This document shows, in pieces, positions 35,342 through 43,972 of a stretch of DNA of 64,000 nucleotides. Below the pieces are notes generated by a model, which worked only from the letters and a program-made list of their open reading frames with translations, made no database searches and was not told the origin of the DNA. Origin of the DNA: Phascolarctobacterium sp. (GTDB lineage Bacteria > Bacillota > Negativicutes > Acidaminococcales > Acidaminococcaceae); assembly GCA_030523325.1 (NCBI GenBank), contig JAUNIS010000003.1:61863-125862 (forward strand), read 5' to 3'. Made by a program: the position numbers and the translations under genes. The number at the start of each line of letters is the position of its first letter. The stretch's first letter is position 1.

Positions 35342-35356
35342 GGATAATGATTATTG
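35342..35356 (+). promoter_or_regulatory. PerR/Fur-like box 1 upstream of rubrerythrin
   Basis: GGATAATGATTATTG matches 10 of 14 defined positions of the 7-1-7 PerR consensus TTATAATNATTATAA and abuts the -35 element. Confidence 0.55.
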
Positions 35357-35382
35357 ACTATTAAAGTTTAATATGTTATCAT
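35354..35382 (+). promoter_or_regulatory. rubrerythrin promoter
   Basis: TTGACT, 17 bases, TATCAT, about 70 bases before the start codon. Confidence 0.75.
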
Positions 35383-35390
35383 TATTATAG
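35376..35390 (+). promoter_or_regulatory. PerR-like box 2 overlapping the rubrerythrin -10
   Basis: TTATCATTATTATAG matches 12 of 14 defined positions of the PerR consensus and covers the -10 element, a repressing position. Confidence 0.65.
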
Positions 35391-35451
35391 TAAATCCGCG
35401 CGACTGCGCACGAATATACTGTGAAATTATTCATCAACGGAGGAAAAAATT

Positions 35452-35997
35452 ATGAAGAAATTTGTTTGTCAAGTTTGCGGTTATGTATGGGAAGGCGATG
35501 CAGCGCCTGAGAAATGCCCTCAATGTAAAGCTCCTGCTTCTAAATTCACTGAAATGGCAAGTGAAATGTCTTGGGCAGCTGAACATGTAGTTGGTATTGC
35601 ATCCGATGTTCCGGAAGATATCAAAGAAGATCTCCGTGCTAATTTCAACGGCGAATGCTCCGAAGTTGGTATGTATCTGGCAATGGCTCGTGTAGCTTTC
35701 CGTGAAGGCTATCCCGAAATCGGCCTGTACTGGGAAAAAGCTGCTTATGAAGAAGCTGAACATGCTGCAAAATTTGCTGAACTGCTTGGCGAAGTTATCA
35801 CCGACTCCACCGAAAAGAACCTGGCTATGCGTGTAGAAGCTGAAAACGGTGCAACCGCTGGCAAGACCGATCTTGCAAAACGTGCTAAAGCTCTTAACCT
35901 GGACGCTATCCATGATACCGTTCACGAAATGGCTCGCGACGAGGCAAGACATGGCAAAGCATTTGCAGGCCTCTTAAAGAGATATTTCGGTAAATAA
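35452..35997 (+). CDS. reverse rubrerythrin (NADH peroxidase type)
   Basis: A 181-residue peroxide-scavenging protein. An N-terminal rubredoxin-like domain (CQVCGYVW at 6-13, CPQCKAP at 22-28) precedes a four-helix di-iron domain, the reverse of classical rubrerythrin. Di-iron ligands are visible as [19 protein letters not shown] and DEARHGKAF. It reduces hydrogen peroxide to water using electrons delivered through the rubredoxin site. Strong ribosome binding site, own promoter with two PerR-like boxes and own terminator, consistent with peroxide induction. Confidence 0.93.
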   Translation: MKKFVCQVCGYVWEGDAAPEKCPQCKAPASKFTEMASEMSWAAEHVVGIASDVPEDIKEDLRANFNGECSEVGMYLAMARVAFREGYPEIGLYWEKAAYEEAEHAAKFAELLGEVITDSTEKNLAMRVEAENGATAGKTDLAKRAKALNLDAIHDTVHEMARDEARHGKAFAGLLKRYFGK

Positions 35998-36020
35998 TTT
36001 TTCAAGACTGTAATTTTAAA

Positions 36021-36055
36021 GCAGGTCACCTGTTGAAGGCGGCCTGCCTTTTTTT
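36021..36055 (+). terminator. rubrerythrin terminator
   Basis: GCAGGTCACC / GGCGGCCTGC stem followed by TTTTTTT. Confidence 0.85.
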
Positions 36056-36092
36056 GCTTTGGATTGTGATTAGTCTAGAAAAGTTTTCTTAC

Positions 36093-36233
36093 CTTCGCAC
36101 TCTCGATTTACTGCGAATAATTTTGCTTTCCTTCGTAATGTTGATTCTCTGCGAAATTTTTCATCTTCCTGCTATCGATTTATTGCGAAACTTTCCTATC
36201 TTCGAGCTATAAATTTGCCGCAAAATTTTCACT
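36093..36233. repeat. degenerate tandem repeat, four units of about 32-38 bp
   Basis: Each unit has the pattern CTTCG/CCTGC, a TCGATTTA-like block, then TGCGAA and a T-rich end. It lies between the rubrerythrin terminator and the 3' end of yaaA. Confidence 0.6.
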
Positions 36234-36978
36234 TGCCGTCTTGTAAAAGAAAAACAAATTTTTTATCGCTAGACAATTCTTCGTTAAAAGTAAAACCAAG
36301 TGCGGAAAAATTTTTCGCACCCTCAGGACTCATAATTTTATTAACAGCAAGGAAACGCACCATCTCTCCCCTAGCCATCTTCGCAAGTGTTCCCTTTTGC
36401 ACTAGCTTGCCCTTGACATTTACAACAAATTCACAGGTAATAAATTCATCACCAAGCTGCAAATATTTTTCAATGCATTTAGCATATTCCTTCGACGCAA
36501 GATTTAGGATAACACGGTCCTCTTCCGTTAATTTTTTGTAGAGTGCGTCGCTCCAAAATCCGTAGAGGTCTTTTGCATTTTCAACCGCAAGTCTTGCCTG
36601 CATCTCTAATCTGTAAGGAGTCACACCGTCAAAGGGACGTAAAATTCCGTAAAAACCTGAGAGAATGCGTAAATGTTCTTCTAAGTAGTCTAAATCCGAG
36701 TCTTCCATAACACTTGGAGCCATGTGTTGATATTGCAATCCTTCGTACGAAATTACCGCAGGAGTCAAGTCGCCCTTGAGTTTCATTTTAGTAAATCGAT
36801 CAAAATTTAATTCAGCTAATGCATCGTTGCACTGCCAAAGCTTTTGACAAGTAGCTAAATCGAAGCTTTGAATTTTTTTGAGCAGAACCCCTGTGCGTGG
36901 CAAGAAGTCTGGCAAATTTTACCACAACAAGCCATCATCCACATTCATTTTCTTTGCTGGAGAAATAATAATCTTCAT
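36229..36978 (-). pseudogene. yaaA: yaaA (peroxide stress protein), interrupted by an in-frame stop
   Basis: The reading frame from ATG 36978 encodes MKIIISPAKKMNVDDGLLW, the diagnostic YaaA N-terminus, then a TAA at 36919-36921, and then continues in the same frame as NLPDFLPRTGVLLKKIQSFD to a full-length C-terminus (PEGAKNFSALGFTFNEELS). Total length, counting the stop as a residue, is 249, normal for the family. One base substitution accounts for the break. YaaA lowers free iron damage during peroxide stress. Restart at TTG 36915 would lose the conserved N-terminal motif and has no ribosome binding site. The rest of the frame is intact, so the mutation is recent or is a base-call error. 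Confidence 0.85.
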
Positions 36979-37184
36979 CATTCATCACCATTTACATTCG
37001 CAAATCAATTAAAAAATTTCCATATAGTTAATATAATACTACTAATCAACCAGCTAATTCTACAAAATTTCTAAATAATTATCTTATACTAGACAAATTT
37101 AAGATAATTTGCCAAAAACACTATTCTTCTAAAGAATTAGTATACATTTATTTTTCAAAAAACTATAAATATTGTGTTTTTTTC

Positions 37185-37213
37185 TTGTCTTTTCTTCCTA
37201 TTTATATTACAAT
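37185..37213 (+). promoter_or_regulatory. promoter of the second ABC importer operon
   Basis: TTGTCT, 17 bases, TACAAT. Confidence 0.75.
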
Positions 37214-37226
37214 AAAGATGTTATCT

Positions 37227-37263
37227 CATATTTATAAAGTCATCGGAATTTTTTATAAATATG
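37227..37263 (+). promoter_or_regulatory. leader inverted repeat, possible operator
   Basis: Perfect CATATTTATAAA-13-TTTATAAATATG just downstream of the predicted start of transcription. It is AT-only apart from the ends, so a protein site is likelier than a stable RNA hairpin. Confidence 0.55.
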
Positions 37264-37307
37264 TCGTAGAATATTTTTAATCTTTAATGGTCAAGGAGGA
37301 TTATTAA

Positions 37308-38342
37308 ATGAAAAAGAAATTAGCTTTATTAGTTTTGGCAGCTGTAACATCCATGGCAATCGCTGGTTGTGGCGGTGGCGGCGAAAAGAAGGCTGCAGCT
37401 CCGAAAGCTGACAACACCAAAAAACTCATCGTTTACACTTCCATGAAAGAATCCCTCATCAAAGGTATTGTTGAAGGCTTCAAAAAACAAAACCCTGGCG
37501 TGGAAGTCGACTATCAATCCGCAGGCGCTGGCAAATTAATGGCTAAAATCGCTGCAGAACGTCAATCCGGTAAAATTTTGGCTGACGTAATCTGGACCTC
37601 CGAAGTTCCTGACTTCTACAAAATGAAACAAGAAGGCATTCTTGAAGTATATAAATCCCCTGTTATGAAAGAAACCATCAACCCGTTCAAAGATTATGAT
37701 GGCTCCTTCCATGCAGCTCGTCTTGGTACCTTAGGCGTTATTATTAACACCGATAAGATTAAAACTCCGCTTACCCAATGGTCCGACCTGATGAAACCTG
37801 AATACAAAGGCAAATTCGGTATCGCTAATCCGGCTCTCTCCGGCACCTCTTTCATGTCTGTTGCTATCCTCGAAAAGAAATACGGCTGGAAATTCTTCGA
37901 AGACATCAAAGCTAATGGCGGTCGTGTAGGCAAAGGCTCTGGCCAAGTTATCGACGATACTGCATCCGGCGAACTTTCCGCATCTCTCGCAGTAGACTAT
38001 ATCACCAAATCCAAAATTGAAAAAGGCGCTAAATTGCAAATGTGCTATCCTCCTGAATTACTCGTAATTCCTTCTCCGGTAGCTATTTTCAAAGGCACTG
38101 CTAAATTGGATCCGGCTAAGAAATTCGTTGACTACCTGCTGAGCAAGGAGGCACAACAATTGGTAGCTAACCAAGGTACCATCCCCGTACGTGAAGACGT
38201 TACCATGCCTAACAAATATTTCAAACTGCCTGCTCCTAAAGAAGCTATGGCTAAAGCTATTCCTATCGATTATCTTGAAACCGTAAAATCTAAAGAAGCA
38301 ACCATTAAGAAATTCTCCGAAATTATGGCTGTTAAGAAATAA
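37308..38342 (+). CDS. ABC transporter binding lipoprotein (second importer)
   Basis: A 344-residue Fbp-type binding protein. Lipobox IAGC at residues 18-21 followed by GGGGEKK. Core: LIVYTSMKESLIKGIVEGFK, GAGKLMAKIAAERQSGKI, ADVIWTSEVPDFYKMKQEG, and SGTSFMSVAILEKKYGW. Diverged from the tandem lipoproteins of the first importer but of the same class. Ligand unknown; the region corresponding to the iron-binding tyrosines of FbpA reads SASLAVDYITKSK, with only one Tyr. Strong ribosome binding site (AAGGAGG). First gene of a four-gene operon. Confidence 0.92.
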   Translation: MKKKLALLVLAAVTSMAIAGCGGGGEKKAAAPKADNTKKLIVYTSMKESLIKGIVEGFKKQNPGVEVDYQSAGAGKLMAKIAAERQSGKILADVIWTSEVPDFYKMKQEGILEVYKSPVMKETINPFKDYDGSFHAARLGTLGVIINTDKIKTPLTQWSDLMKPEYKGKFGIANPALSGTSFMSVAILEKKYGWKFFEDIKANGGRVGKGSGQVIDDTASGELSASLAVDYITKSKIEKGAKLQMCYPPELLVIPSPVAIFKGTAKLDPAKKFVDYLLSKEAQQLVANQGTIPVREDVTMPNKYFKLPAPKEAMAKAIPIDYLETVKSKEATIKKFSEIMAVKK

Positions 38343-38381
38343 TTTCGTTCTCTCAAGTTAGGTTAATACTCATTTAAACTA

Positions 38382-38421
38382 AAAGGCTTAGGCAGGGTGG
38401 GCGCAAGCCTGCTCTGCCTTT
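38382..38421 (+). promoter_or_regulatory. intercistronic attenuator hairpin (second importer)
   Basis: AAAGGC...GGCAGG pairs with GCCTGC...GCCTTT, followed by AGTAATTTT. Same place and type as the hairpin in the first importer. Confidence 0.65.
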
Positions 38422-38465
38422 AGTAATTTTAGAATCCATGCATCATAAACTATAAGGAGAAATAC

Positions 38466-39560
38466 ATGGAAGATATTATTAAAGTTGAGGGTGTCTGCAA
38501 AGCATACGGCGAGCACAAGGTTCACGAAAAGCTTGACCTCACTATCAAAAAAGGTGAATGCTTTACCTTGCTCGGACCTTCAGGCTGCGGCAAGACTGTT
38601 TTGATTCGTCTTATCGCTGGTCATGAAACTCCTGACGAAGGTAAAATTATCATCGATGACACAGTCGTAGCTGATAGCTCAAGTGGTGAATACATTGTTC
38701 CTGAACGTCGTGGTTTAGGCATCGTATTCCAAGACTATGCTGTTTGGCCTCATATGACCGTTACAGAAAATGTAGCTTATCCTCTGAAAATGGAAAAGAG
38801 ACCGAAGGACGAAATCAATACGCTTGTACAGCGCATGATTGAAATCGTTGGTATGAAGGGTCTCGAAAAACGTTTACCCTCTGAATTATCCGGTGGCCAA
38901 CAACAACGCGTAGCTTTAGCTCGTGCATTAGTTGCTGACCCAAGCGTTATGCTGCTTGACGAACCATTGTCCAACCTCGACGCAAATTTGCGAGAGGAAA
39001 TGCGTTTTGAAATCAAAGCCTTACAAAAACAATTTGGCATTACAGTTATGTACGTAACCCATGACCAAGAAGTTGCCCTAGCAATTTCCGATCGCATCGG
39101 TATCATGGACGCCCAAGGAAAGATTCGTCAAATCGGTACGCCTTATGAAATTTTTGAAAAGCCTTTAGATTTATTTGTTTTCAAATTCATGGGCATCGCC
39201 AATTTCTTAAAAGCAAATCAAGTTGCTGGTAAATGGTGCGTAGGCACTGGCTCTCAAGAAATCCCTTGGGATGGACCGACTGGTTCAGCAGCTTCTTGGG
39301 TTTGCGGCTTCCGTCCTTCCGACGTTGCCATCAATCGTGAGGGCAATGGGCTCAAGGGCATCGTTAAACGTGCAAACTTTTTAGGCAATACCATGGACTA
39401 TTTAATCGAGATTGATGGTGAACAGCTTCGTACCGAAGTCGAAACTCATGAAGCAATTACTTCCAATCTTATGTTTAAAGAGGGCGATGAGCTTTTCATT
39501 ACCTTCCGTGCACTCCACTGGTTTGATGCTGCACAACTCAAGGAGGTGGAAGAGTTCTAA
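38466..39560 (+). CDS. ABC importer ATPase A (second importer)
   Basis: A 364-residue nucleotide-binding subunit: Walker A GPSGCGKT at 37-44, Q-loop GIVFQDYAVWPHMTV, signature LSGGQQQR near 141, Walker B VMLLDEPLSNLDANLR, H-loop YVTHDQEVAL, C-terminal TOBE region with VCGFRPSDVAINREG. Complete and canonical. Its stop codon overlaps the permease start (TAATG). A second, different ATPase gene follows the permease. Confidence 0.93.
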   Translation: MEDIIKVEGVCKAYGEHKVHEKLDLTIKKGECFTLLGPSGCGKTVLIRLIAGHETPDEGKIIIDDTVVADSSSGEYIVPERRGLGIVFQDYAVWPHMTVTENVAYPLKMEKRPKDEINTLVQRMIEIVGMKGLEKRLPSELSGGQQQRVALARALVADPSVMLLDEPLSNLDANLREEMRFEIKALQKQFGITVMYVTHDQEVALAISDRIGIMDAQGKIRQIGTPYEIFEKPLDLFVFKFMGIANFLKANQVAGKWCVGTGSQEIPWDGPTGSAASWVCGFRPSDVAINREGNGLKGIVKRANFLGNTMDYLIEIDGEQLRTEVETHEAITSNLMFKEGDELFITFRALHWFDAAQLKEVEEF

Positions 39561-41257
39561 TGGCTAAAGGTACTATTAAAAAAGATTCTGGCTTTGGCGT
39601 AGCACAACTCATCCTTTTGATTTCCATCCTCGTGCTTGTTGTCTTCGTAGCATGGCCCGTACTCTTAATTTTATTTAACGCATTCTTTGTAGATGGAAGC
39701 TTCAACTATCGCGACTTTTACGCAGTACTTACGGAGCCTGAAACCTTCCAGGCTTTGAAGAACTCCCTTATCATCGCAAGCATGACCACCATTGGTTCTA
39801 CAATTGTGGGTACCTTCTTCGCTTGGCTTGTTACTCGTACTGACCTTCCCTACAAAACTTTTATGAAGAGCTTGTTCCTTGTTCCTTTTATGTTGCCCTC
39901 CTTCATCGGCGCTTTGGCTTGGAAAATGCTTCTCTCTCCAAACAGCGGTTACATTAACAAATTCTTAATGGAGCTCTTCAATTTGCAAGAGCCTGTCTTC
40001 AACATTTACTCTTATATAGGCATCAGTGCTGTTGAAGTTATGTATCTGTTCCCCTTCGTATTCATTCAAGTTTGTGGTGCCCTTGAGCGCATGGACCCGA
40101 CTCTTGAAGAATCCGCTCGTATTTCTGGTGCTGGCCTCTTTACTATCACCCGTAAAATTACCATTCCCCTTGTAATGCCTTCCATCATGAGTGGTGCACT
40201 CCTGATCATGCTCTACTCCATGGCTCACTTTGGTACCGTAGCAATGCTTGGTATCGAACAAGGTATTTATAACGTACCGACATTAATTTACGAAAAGATT
40301 CACCAATCAGGCGGCTCCTTCGCATCTATTCGTACTGGTACAGTACTTGCAACCGTACTCGTAGTTTCTGCAGCTTGCATTATTTGGGCTAACCAAAAAG
40401 TTTTAAGCCGCGGTCATTACCAAATCATCGGTGGCAAGAGTTTCCGTCCAATGGAACTCAAGCTACGCGGTCTGCGTTGGCCCTTATTGATTTTCTGCCT
40501 GGCTTACATTGGCTTCACCATCGTTCTGCCTACAGTAATCATCTTCTTAGTCGGTGGCGTTTCTACTTATGGTCTGCCTCTGACCTGGGAAAATATTTCC
40601 TTAGATAACTACAAATATATTCTCTTTGAATATGACGTTACCCGCGATGCAATTTTTAATTCCGTAACCCTTGGTTTAGCAGCAGCACTTATTACCATGT
40701 TTGCCGGTGTAATCATCTCTTACGTAATCGTAAAAATGAAAGTTCGTGGCAAAGGCATCCTGGAATTCTTAGGTATGCTGCCCTTCTCCGTTCCTGGTTC
40801 CGTTATCGCACTCGGCGTAATCCTTGCTTGGTCAGGTCAATTCGGTGTAAATCTGTACAATACTGTATGGATTATCCTCGTAGCCTACATTGCTCGTTAT
40901 ATGGCGTTCTCTCTTAAAGCAAACTCTGCTGCCCTTGAACAAGTTCACGATTCCCTTATGGAAGCTTCTCGTTCTTGTGGCGCAACCATGTGGCAATCCT
41001 TGAAGGATATCGTAATCCCGCTTGTTCGTCCTGGTATGATCAGTGCCTTCTTCTTGATCTTCCTCCCGGCTCTGCGTGAATTAACCGTATCCATCATGCT
41101 CTATGCTCCTACCACGAGAACTATCGGCGTAGCAATTTATACTTTAAATGAAGATGGTGAAACAGTTATGTCCACTGCTCTTGCAGGTATCGCTTTGATC
41201 CTCATTGTAGTTGGTCAAACCTTGATTAACCACTTCACTAAGAAAGCAGGTGAGTAA
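39560..41257 (+). CDS. ABC importer permease, fused double-length (second importer)
   Basis: A 565-residue membrane protein with about twelve helices in two homologous halves. EAA loops: EESARISGAGLFTITRKITIP near residue 185 and MEASRSCGATMWQSLKDIVIP near 468. The same architecture as the permease of the first importer. Translationally coupled to ATPase A by a one-base overlap, and followed after one base by ATPase B. Confidence 0.93.
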   Translation: MAKGTIKKDSGFGVAQLILLISILVLVVFVAWPVLLILFNAFFVDGSFNYRDFYAVLTEPETFQALKNSLIIASMTTIGSTIVGTFFAWLVTRTDLPYKTFMKSLFLVPFMLPSFIGALAWKMLLSPNSGYINKFLMELFNLQEPVFNIYSYIGISAVEVMYLFPFVFIQVCGALERMDPTLEESARISGAGLFTITRKITIPLVMPSIMSGALLIMLYSMAHFGTVAMLGIEQGIYNVPTLIYEKIHQSGGSFASIRTGTVLATVLVVSAACIIWANQKVLSRGHYQIIGGKSFRPMELKLRGLRWPLLIFCLAYIGFTIVLPTVIIFLVGGVSTYGLPLTWENISLDNYKYILFEYDVTRDAIFNSVTLGLAAALITMFAGVIISYVIVKMKVRGKGILEFLGMLPFSVPGSVIALGVILAWSGQFGVNLYNTVWIILVAYIARYMAFSLKANSAALEQVHDSLMEASRSCGATMWQSLKDIVIPLVRPGMISAFFLIFLPALRELTVSIMLYAPTTRTIGVAIYTLNEDGETVMSTALAGIALILIVVGQTLINHFTKKAGE

Positions 41258-41258
41258 C

Positions 41259-42332
41259 ATGTCCTACATTAGATTAGTAAATGTAACTAAAAAATTTGGC
41301 GATGTTACCGCCGTAAATAATTTAAATGTTGAACTCGGCAAGGGCGAATGCTTCTCTATGCTCGGACCTTCTGGTTGTGGTAAGACTACTACCCTGCGCA
41401 TGGTTGCTGGCTTCGAAGATTTATCAGACGGCGAGGTTTGGGTCGGCGACCGCCTGCTCTCTTGCCCGAGAAAAAATCATTACACTCCTCCTGAAGATCG
41501 TAATTTCGGTATGGTATTCCAAGCCTTTGCTGTTTGGCCTCACATGTCCGTATACGAAAATGTTGCTTTCCCATTGCGTTTACGCAAGCTGCCTGCCGCA
41601 GAAATTGACAAACGCACTAAGGATGCCCTACAAGCAACCAACTTAATTAAATCTGCAGACGATTCTCCTGCCGATTTATCCGGTGGCGGCAAGCAACGTG
41701 TTGCTCTTGCTCGTGCTCTAGCAATTAATCCCGATGTAATGCTGCTGGACGAACCACTTTCTTCCTTGGACCCCCATCTGCGTGAAGAAATGCGTTTCGA
41801 ATTGCACGATTTACAAAAAAAATACGGCTTCAATATTATTTACGTAACCCATGACCAAAGTGAAGCAATGGCTCTCTCCGATAAGATTCTTGTAATGAAG
41901 CTAGGTGTTATGCAACAAATCGATACCCCGCTTAATATTTACAACAATCCTGCGAACAAATTCGTTTTCAGCTTCATTGGTGTTTCTAGCTTTACCGATG
42001 TTGTATGGAAGGGGCAACAAGCCTTCGTTAAAGGAGCTGACAAACCGCTTCCTGCTGGCATCGTCATTCCTGGAAAAATGAAGGGTGAAGAAGTATTTAA
42101 TTTAGCTAGCCGTCCTTCCACTATTAAATTCACCACAGCAAGTGATGAATTGGCTGTGCCCGGTCAAGTTATTCGTAAAGCTTTCTTAGGCGAAATCATC
42201 GACTATCTCGTACGCGTTGGCGATCAAGACATTCGCGTGCAAACAGGTCGTCGTGATGCTGGTCCTGAGGCTGGCGAAGGTTGTTACATCAAATTCCTCC
42301 GTCCCTTCTGGTACAAAGCTAACGAAGAATAA
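41259..42332 (+). CDS. ABC importer ATPase B with LSGGG signature variant
   Basis: A 357-residue nucleotide-binding subunit. Walker A GPSGCGKT (about 36-43), Q-loop GMVFQAFAVWPHMSV, Walker B VMLLDEPLSSLDPHLR and H-loop YVTHDQSEAM are intact, but the signature reads LSGGGKQR in place of LSGGQQQR. ATG 41259 is preferred to the overlapping GTG at 41250 because AGGTGA is correctly spaced for it. With ATPase A on the same mRNA, the transporter may have a heterodimeric ATPase. Confidence 0.92.
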   Translation: MSYIRLVNVTKKFGDVTAVNNLNVELGKGECFSMLGPSGCGKTTTLRMVAGFEDLSDGEVWVGDRLLSCPRKNHYTPPEDRNFGMVFQAFAVWPHMSVYENVAFPLRLRKLPAAEIDKRTKDALQATNLIKSADDSPADLSGGGKQRVALARALAINPDVMLLDEPLSSLDPHLREEMRFELHDLQKKYGFNIIYVTHDQSEAMALSDKILVMKLGVMQQIDTPLNIYNNPANKFVFSFIGVSSFTDVVWKGQQAFVKGADKPLPAGIVIPGKMKGEEVFNLASRPSTIKFTTASDELAVPGQVIRKAFLGEIIDYLVRVGDQDIRVQTGRRDAGPEAGEGCYIKFLRPFWYKANEE

Positions 42333-42349
42333 TTTATCCAAACATCAAC

Positions 42350-42388
42350 AATCCCTGAGCCAAAAATTTGGTTCAGGGATTTCTTTTT
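42350..42388 (+). terminator. terminator of the second importer operon
   Basis: AATCCCTGAGCC / GGTTCAGGGATT stem followed by TCTTTTTG. Confidence 0.88.
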
Positions 42389-42398
42389 GACAATCTGC

Positions 42399-42545
42399 TT
42401 TGCGAAATTTTTTCTTTCGAATTTCTCTTACAAACTTGCAAACTTATTTTAGAATTTTTTTCTTTAAGCGTTCTCTCGCAAATTCGCAATCTTTTTTAGA
42501 ATTTTTTTCTTTAGACGTTCTATCGCAGATTTGCAAACTTACATT
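42399..42545. repeat. degenerate tandem repeat, about 48-bp units
   Basis: Successive copies of TTTTAGAATTTTTTTCTTTA, then CGTTCT.TCGCA and GCAAACTTA, between the importer terminator and the purA terminator. Confidence 0.65.
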
Positions 42546-42577
42546 TCTTGCACGCTGTCAAGCATTGCCAATGCAAA

Positions 42578-42610
42578 AGCCCAAGAGCTCATACTCTTGG
42601 GCTAAAATTT
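42578..42610. terminator. purA terminator (bidirectional)
   Basis: 10-bp perfect stem AGCCCAAGAG / CTCTTGGGCT with AAAA on one side and TTTTTT on the other. Confidence 0.8.
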
Positions 42611-42626
42611 TTTATGCAAATTATTT

Positions 42627-43916
42627 TTAGAACAATTCTTTCAGTACGATGGTTTGTTCACGGTTCGGGCCAACGGAAACGATACCCAGTTCAACGCCAG
42701 CAACTTCTGCAATGCGTTCAACATATTTGCGAGCTTTCTCAGGCAGCTCTTCGTATTTACGAATACCGGAGATATCTGTCATCCAACCTTCAAACTCTTC
42801 GTAAATAGGTTCACATTTAGCAAGAATGTTAAGGCTTGCGGGAATTTGTTTTAAAACCTCGTCGCCCATCTTGTAACCAACACACATTTTAATGGTAGGC
42901 ATTTGATCAAGAATATCAAGACGAGTAATAGCCAAGGAATCGAGACTGTTTACACGAGCAGAATATTTCAGCATGAAAGCATCGAGCCAACCAATACGAC
43001 GAGGACGACCAGTAACCGTACCATATTCGTGACCAGTTTCACGAATTTGTGTACCAGGACCATCGGTGTCAAAAAGTTCGGTGGTAAACGGTCCCTCACC
43101 TACGCGAGAAGTATAGGCTTTAACTACGCCTACACAATGGTCAATGAAACGAGGCCCAACACCTGCACCTACGCATGCATTACCTGCAGTCGGGTTGGAG
43201 CTAGTTACGTAAGGATAAGTACCATGGTCAATATCGAGGAAGGTTGCTTGCGCACCTTCGAAGAGAACCTTTTTATTGCCTGCGAAAAGCTCGTCCAAAA
43301 TAACACCGGTATCGGTTACATGGCTGCGCAGCTCTTCAGCATAAGCAAGATATTCTTTCAGGACTGCATCGTAATCGAAGGGTTCTCCACCGTAAATTTT
43401 GGTGATAATCGCATTCTTTGCGTCCATATTGATTTTTAATTTTTCTGCAAAGGTGTCGGGCTCCATAAAGTCACACATTCTAATACCAACGCGTGCAACC
43501 TTATCCATATAGCAAGGACCGATACCGCCTTTAGTGGTACCAATTTTTTTATCACCGAGGGCAGCCTCTTGCAATTCGTCAAGACGTTGATGATAAGGAA
43601 GAACTACATGAGCACGGTCGGAAATGAGCAGGTTCTCGCAAGAGATGCCTTTTTCCTTCATGCCAGCAATTTCTTGCAAAACAACACCCGGGTTAATAAC
43701 AACTCCGTTACCCAAAACATTAACCTTATCCTTGAAAAGAACGCCAGAAGGAAGAAGACGCAGTTTATAAGCAATATCATTAACCACAACGGTATGACCC
43801 GCATTAGAACCACCACTGTATCTTACAACAGCATCTGCTTGTTGAGCTAAATAGTCAACAATCTTACCTTTACCTTCATCGCCCCATTGAGCGCCTAAAA
43901 CAATTACTGATGGCAT
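42627..43916 (-). CDS. purA: adenylosuccinate synthetase
   Basis: A 429-residue enzyme making adenylosuccinate from IMP, aspartate and GTP. GTP loop GAQWGDEGKGK at 8-18 with the catalytic Asp and His residues in SNAGHTVV. IGTTKGGIGPCYMDK near 127, YPYVTSSNPTAGNACVGAG and the C-terminal TRLDILDQMPTIKMC region are complete. Second gene after purB (56 bp apart), so the two AMP-branch enzymes form one unit. Confidence 0.98.
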   Translation of the reverse strand: MPSVIVLGAQWGDEGKGKIVDYLAQQADAVVRYSGGSNAGHTVVVNDIAYKLRLLPSGVLFKDKVNVLGNGVVINPGVVLQEIAGMKEKGISCENLLISDRAHVVLPYHQRLDELQEAALGDKKIGTTKGGIGPCYMDKVARVGIRMCDFMEPDTFAEKLKINMDAKNAIITKIYGGEPFDYDAVLKEYLAYAEELRSHVTDTGVILDELFAGNKKVLFEGAQATFLDIDHGTYPYVTSSNPTAGNACVGAGVGPRFIDHCVGVVKAYTSRVGEGPFTTELFDTDGPGTQIRETGHEYGTVTGRPRRIGWLDAFMLKYSARVNSLDSLAITRLDILDQMPTIKMCVGYKMGDEVLKQIPASLNILAKCEPIYEEFEGWMTDISGIRKYEELPEKARKYVERIAEVAGVELGIVSVGPNREQTIVLKELF

Positions 43917-43972
43917 TTAGAAAACCCTCACTTTCATAGGCGAATTTAAATCGCCCAAGCATAATTTATGAA

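Larger units (their letters stand above)
35148..35451. other. 304-bp divergent region: flippase and rubrerythrin control
   Basis: The right third contains the rubrerythrin promoter with two PerR/Fur-type palindromes. The remainder is AT-rich; no small gene was found. Confidence 0.5.
36979..37307. other. 329-bp control region of the second importer
   Basis: AT-rich. It holds the importer promoter (37185-37213) and a leader of about 90 bases with a 12-bp inverted repeat. No gene is seen. Confidence 0.55.

Noticed and set aside
35148..36978. Possible defence or toxin-antitoxin island around the Fic remnant and yaaA
   Set aside because: Neighbours are ordinary envelope and oxidative-stress genes; no antitoxin, nuclease or helicase pair is present.
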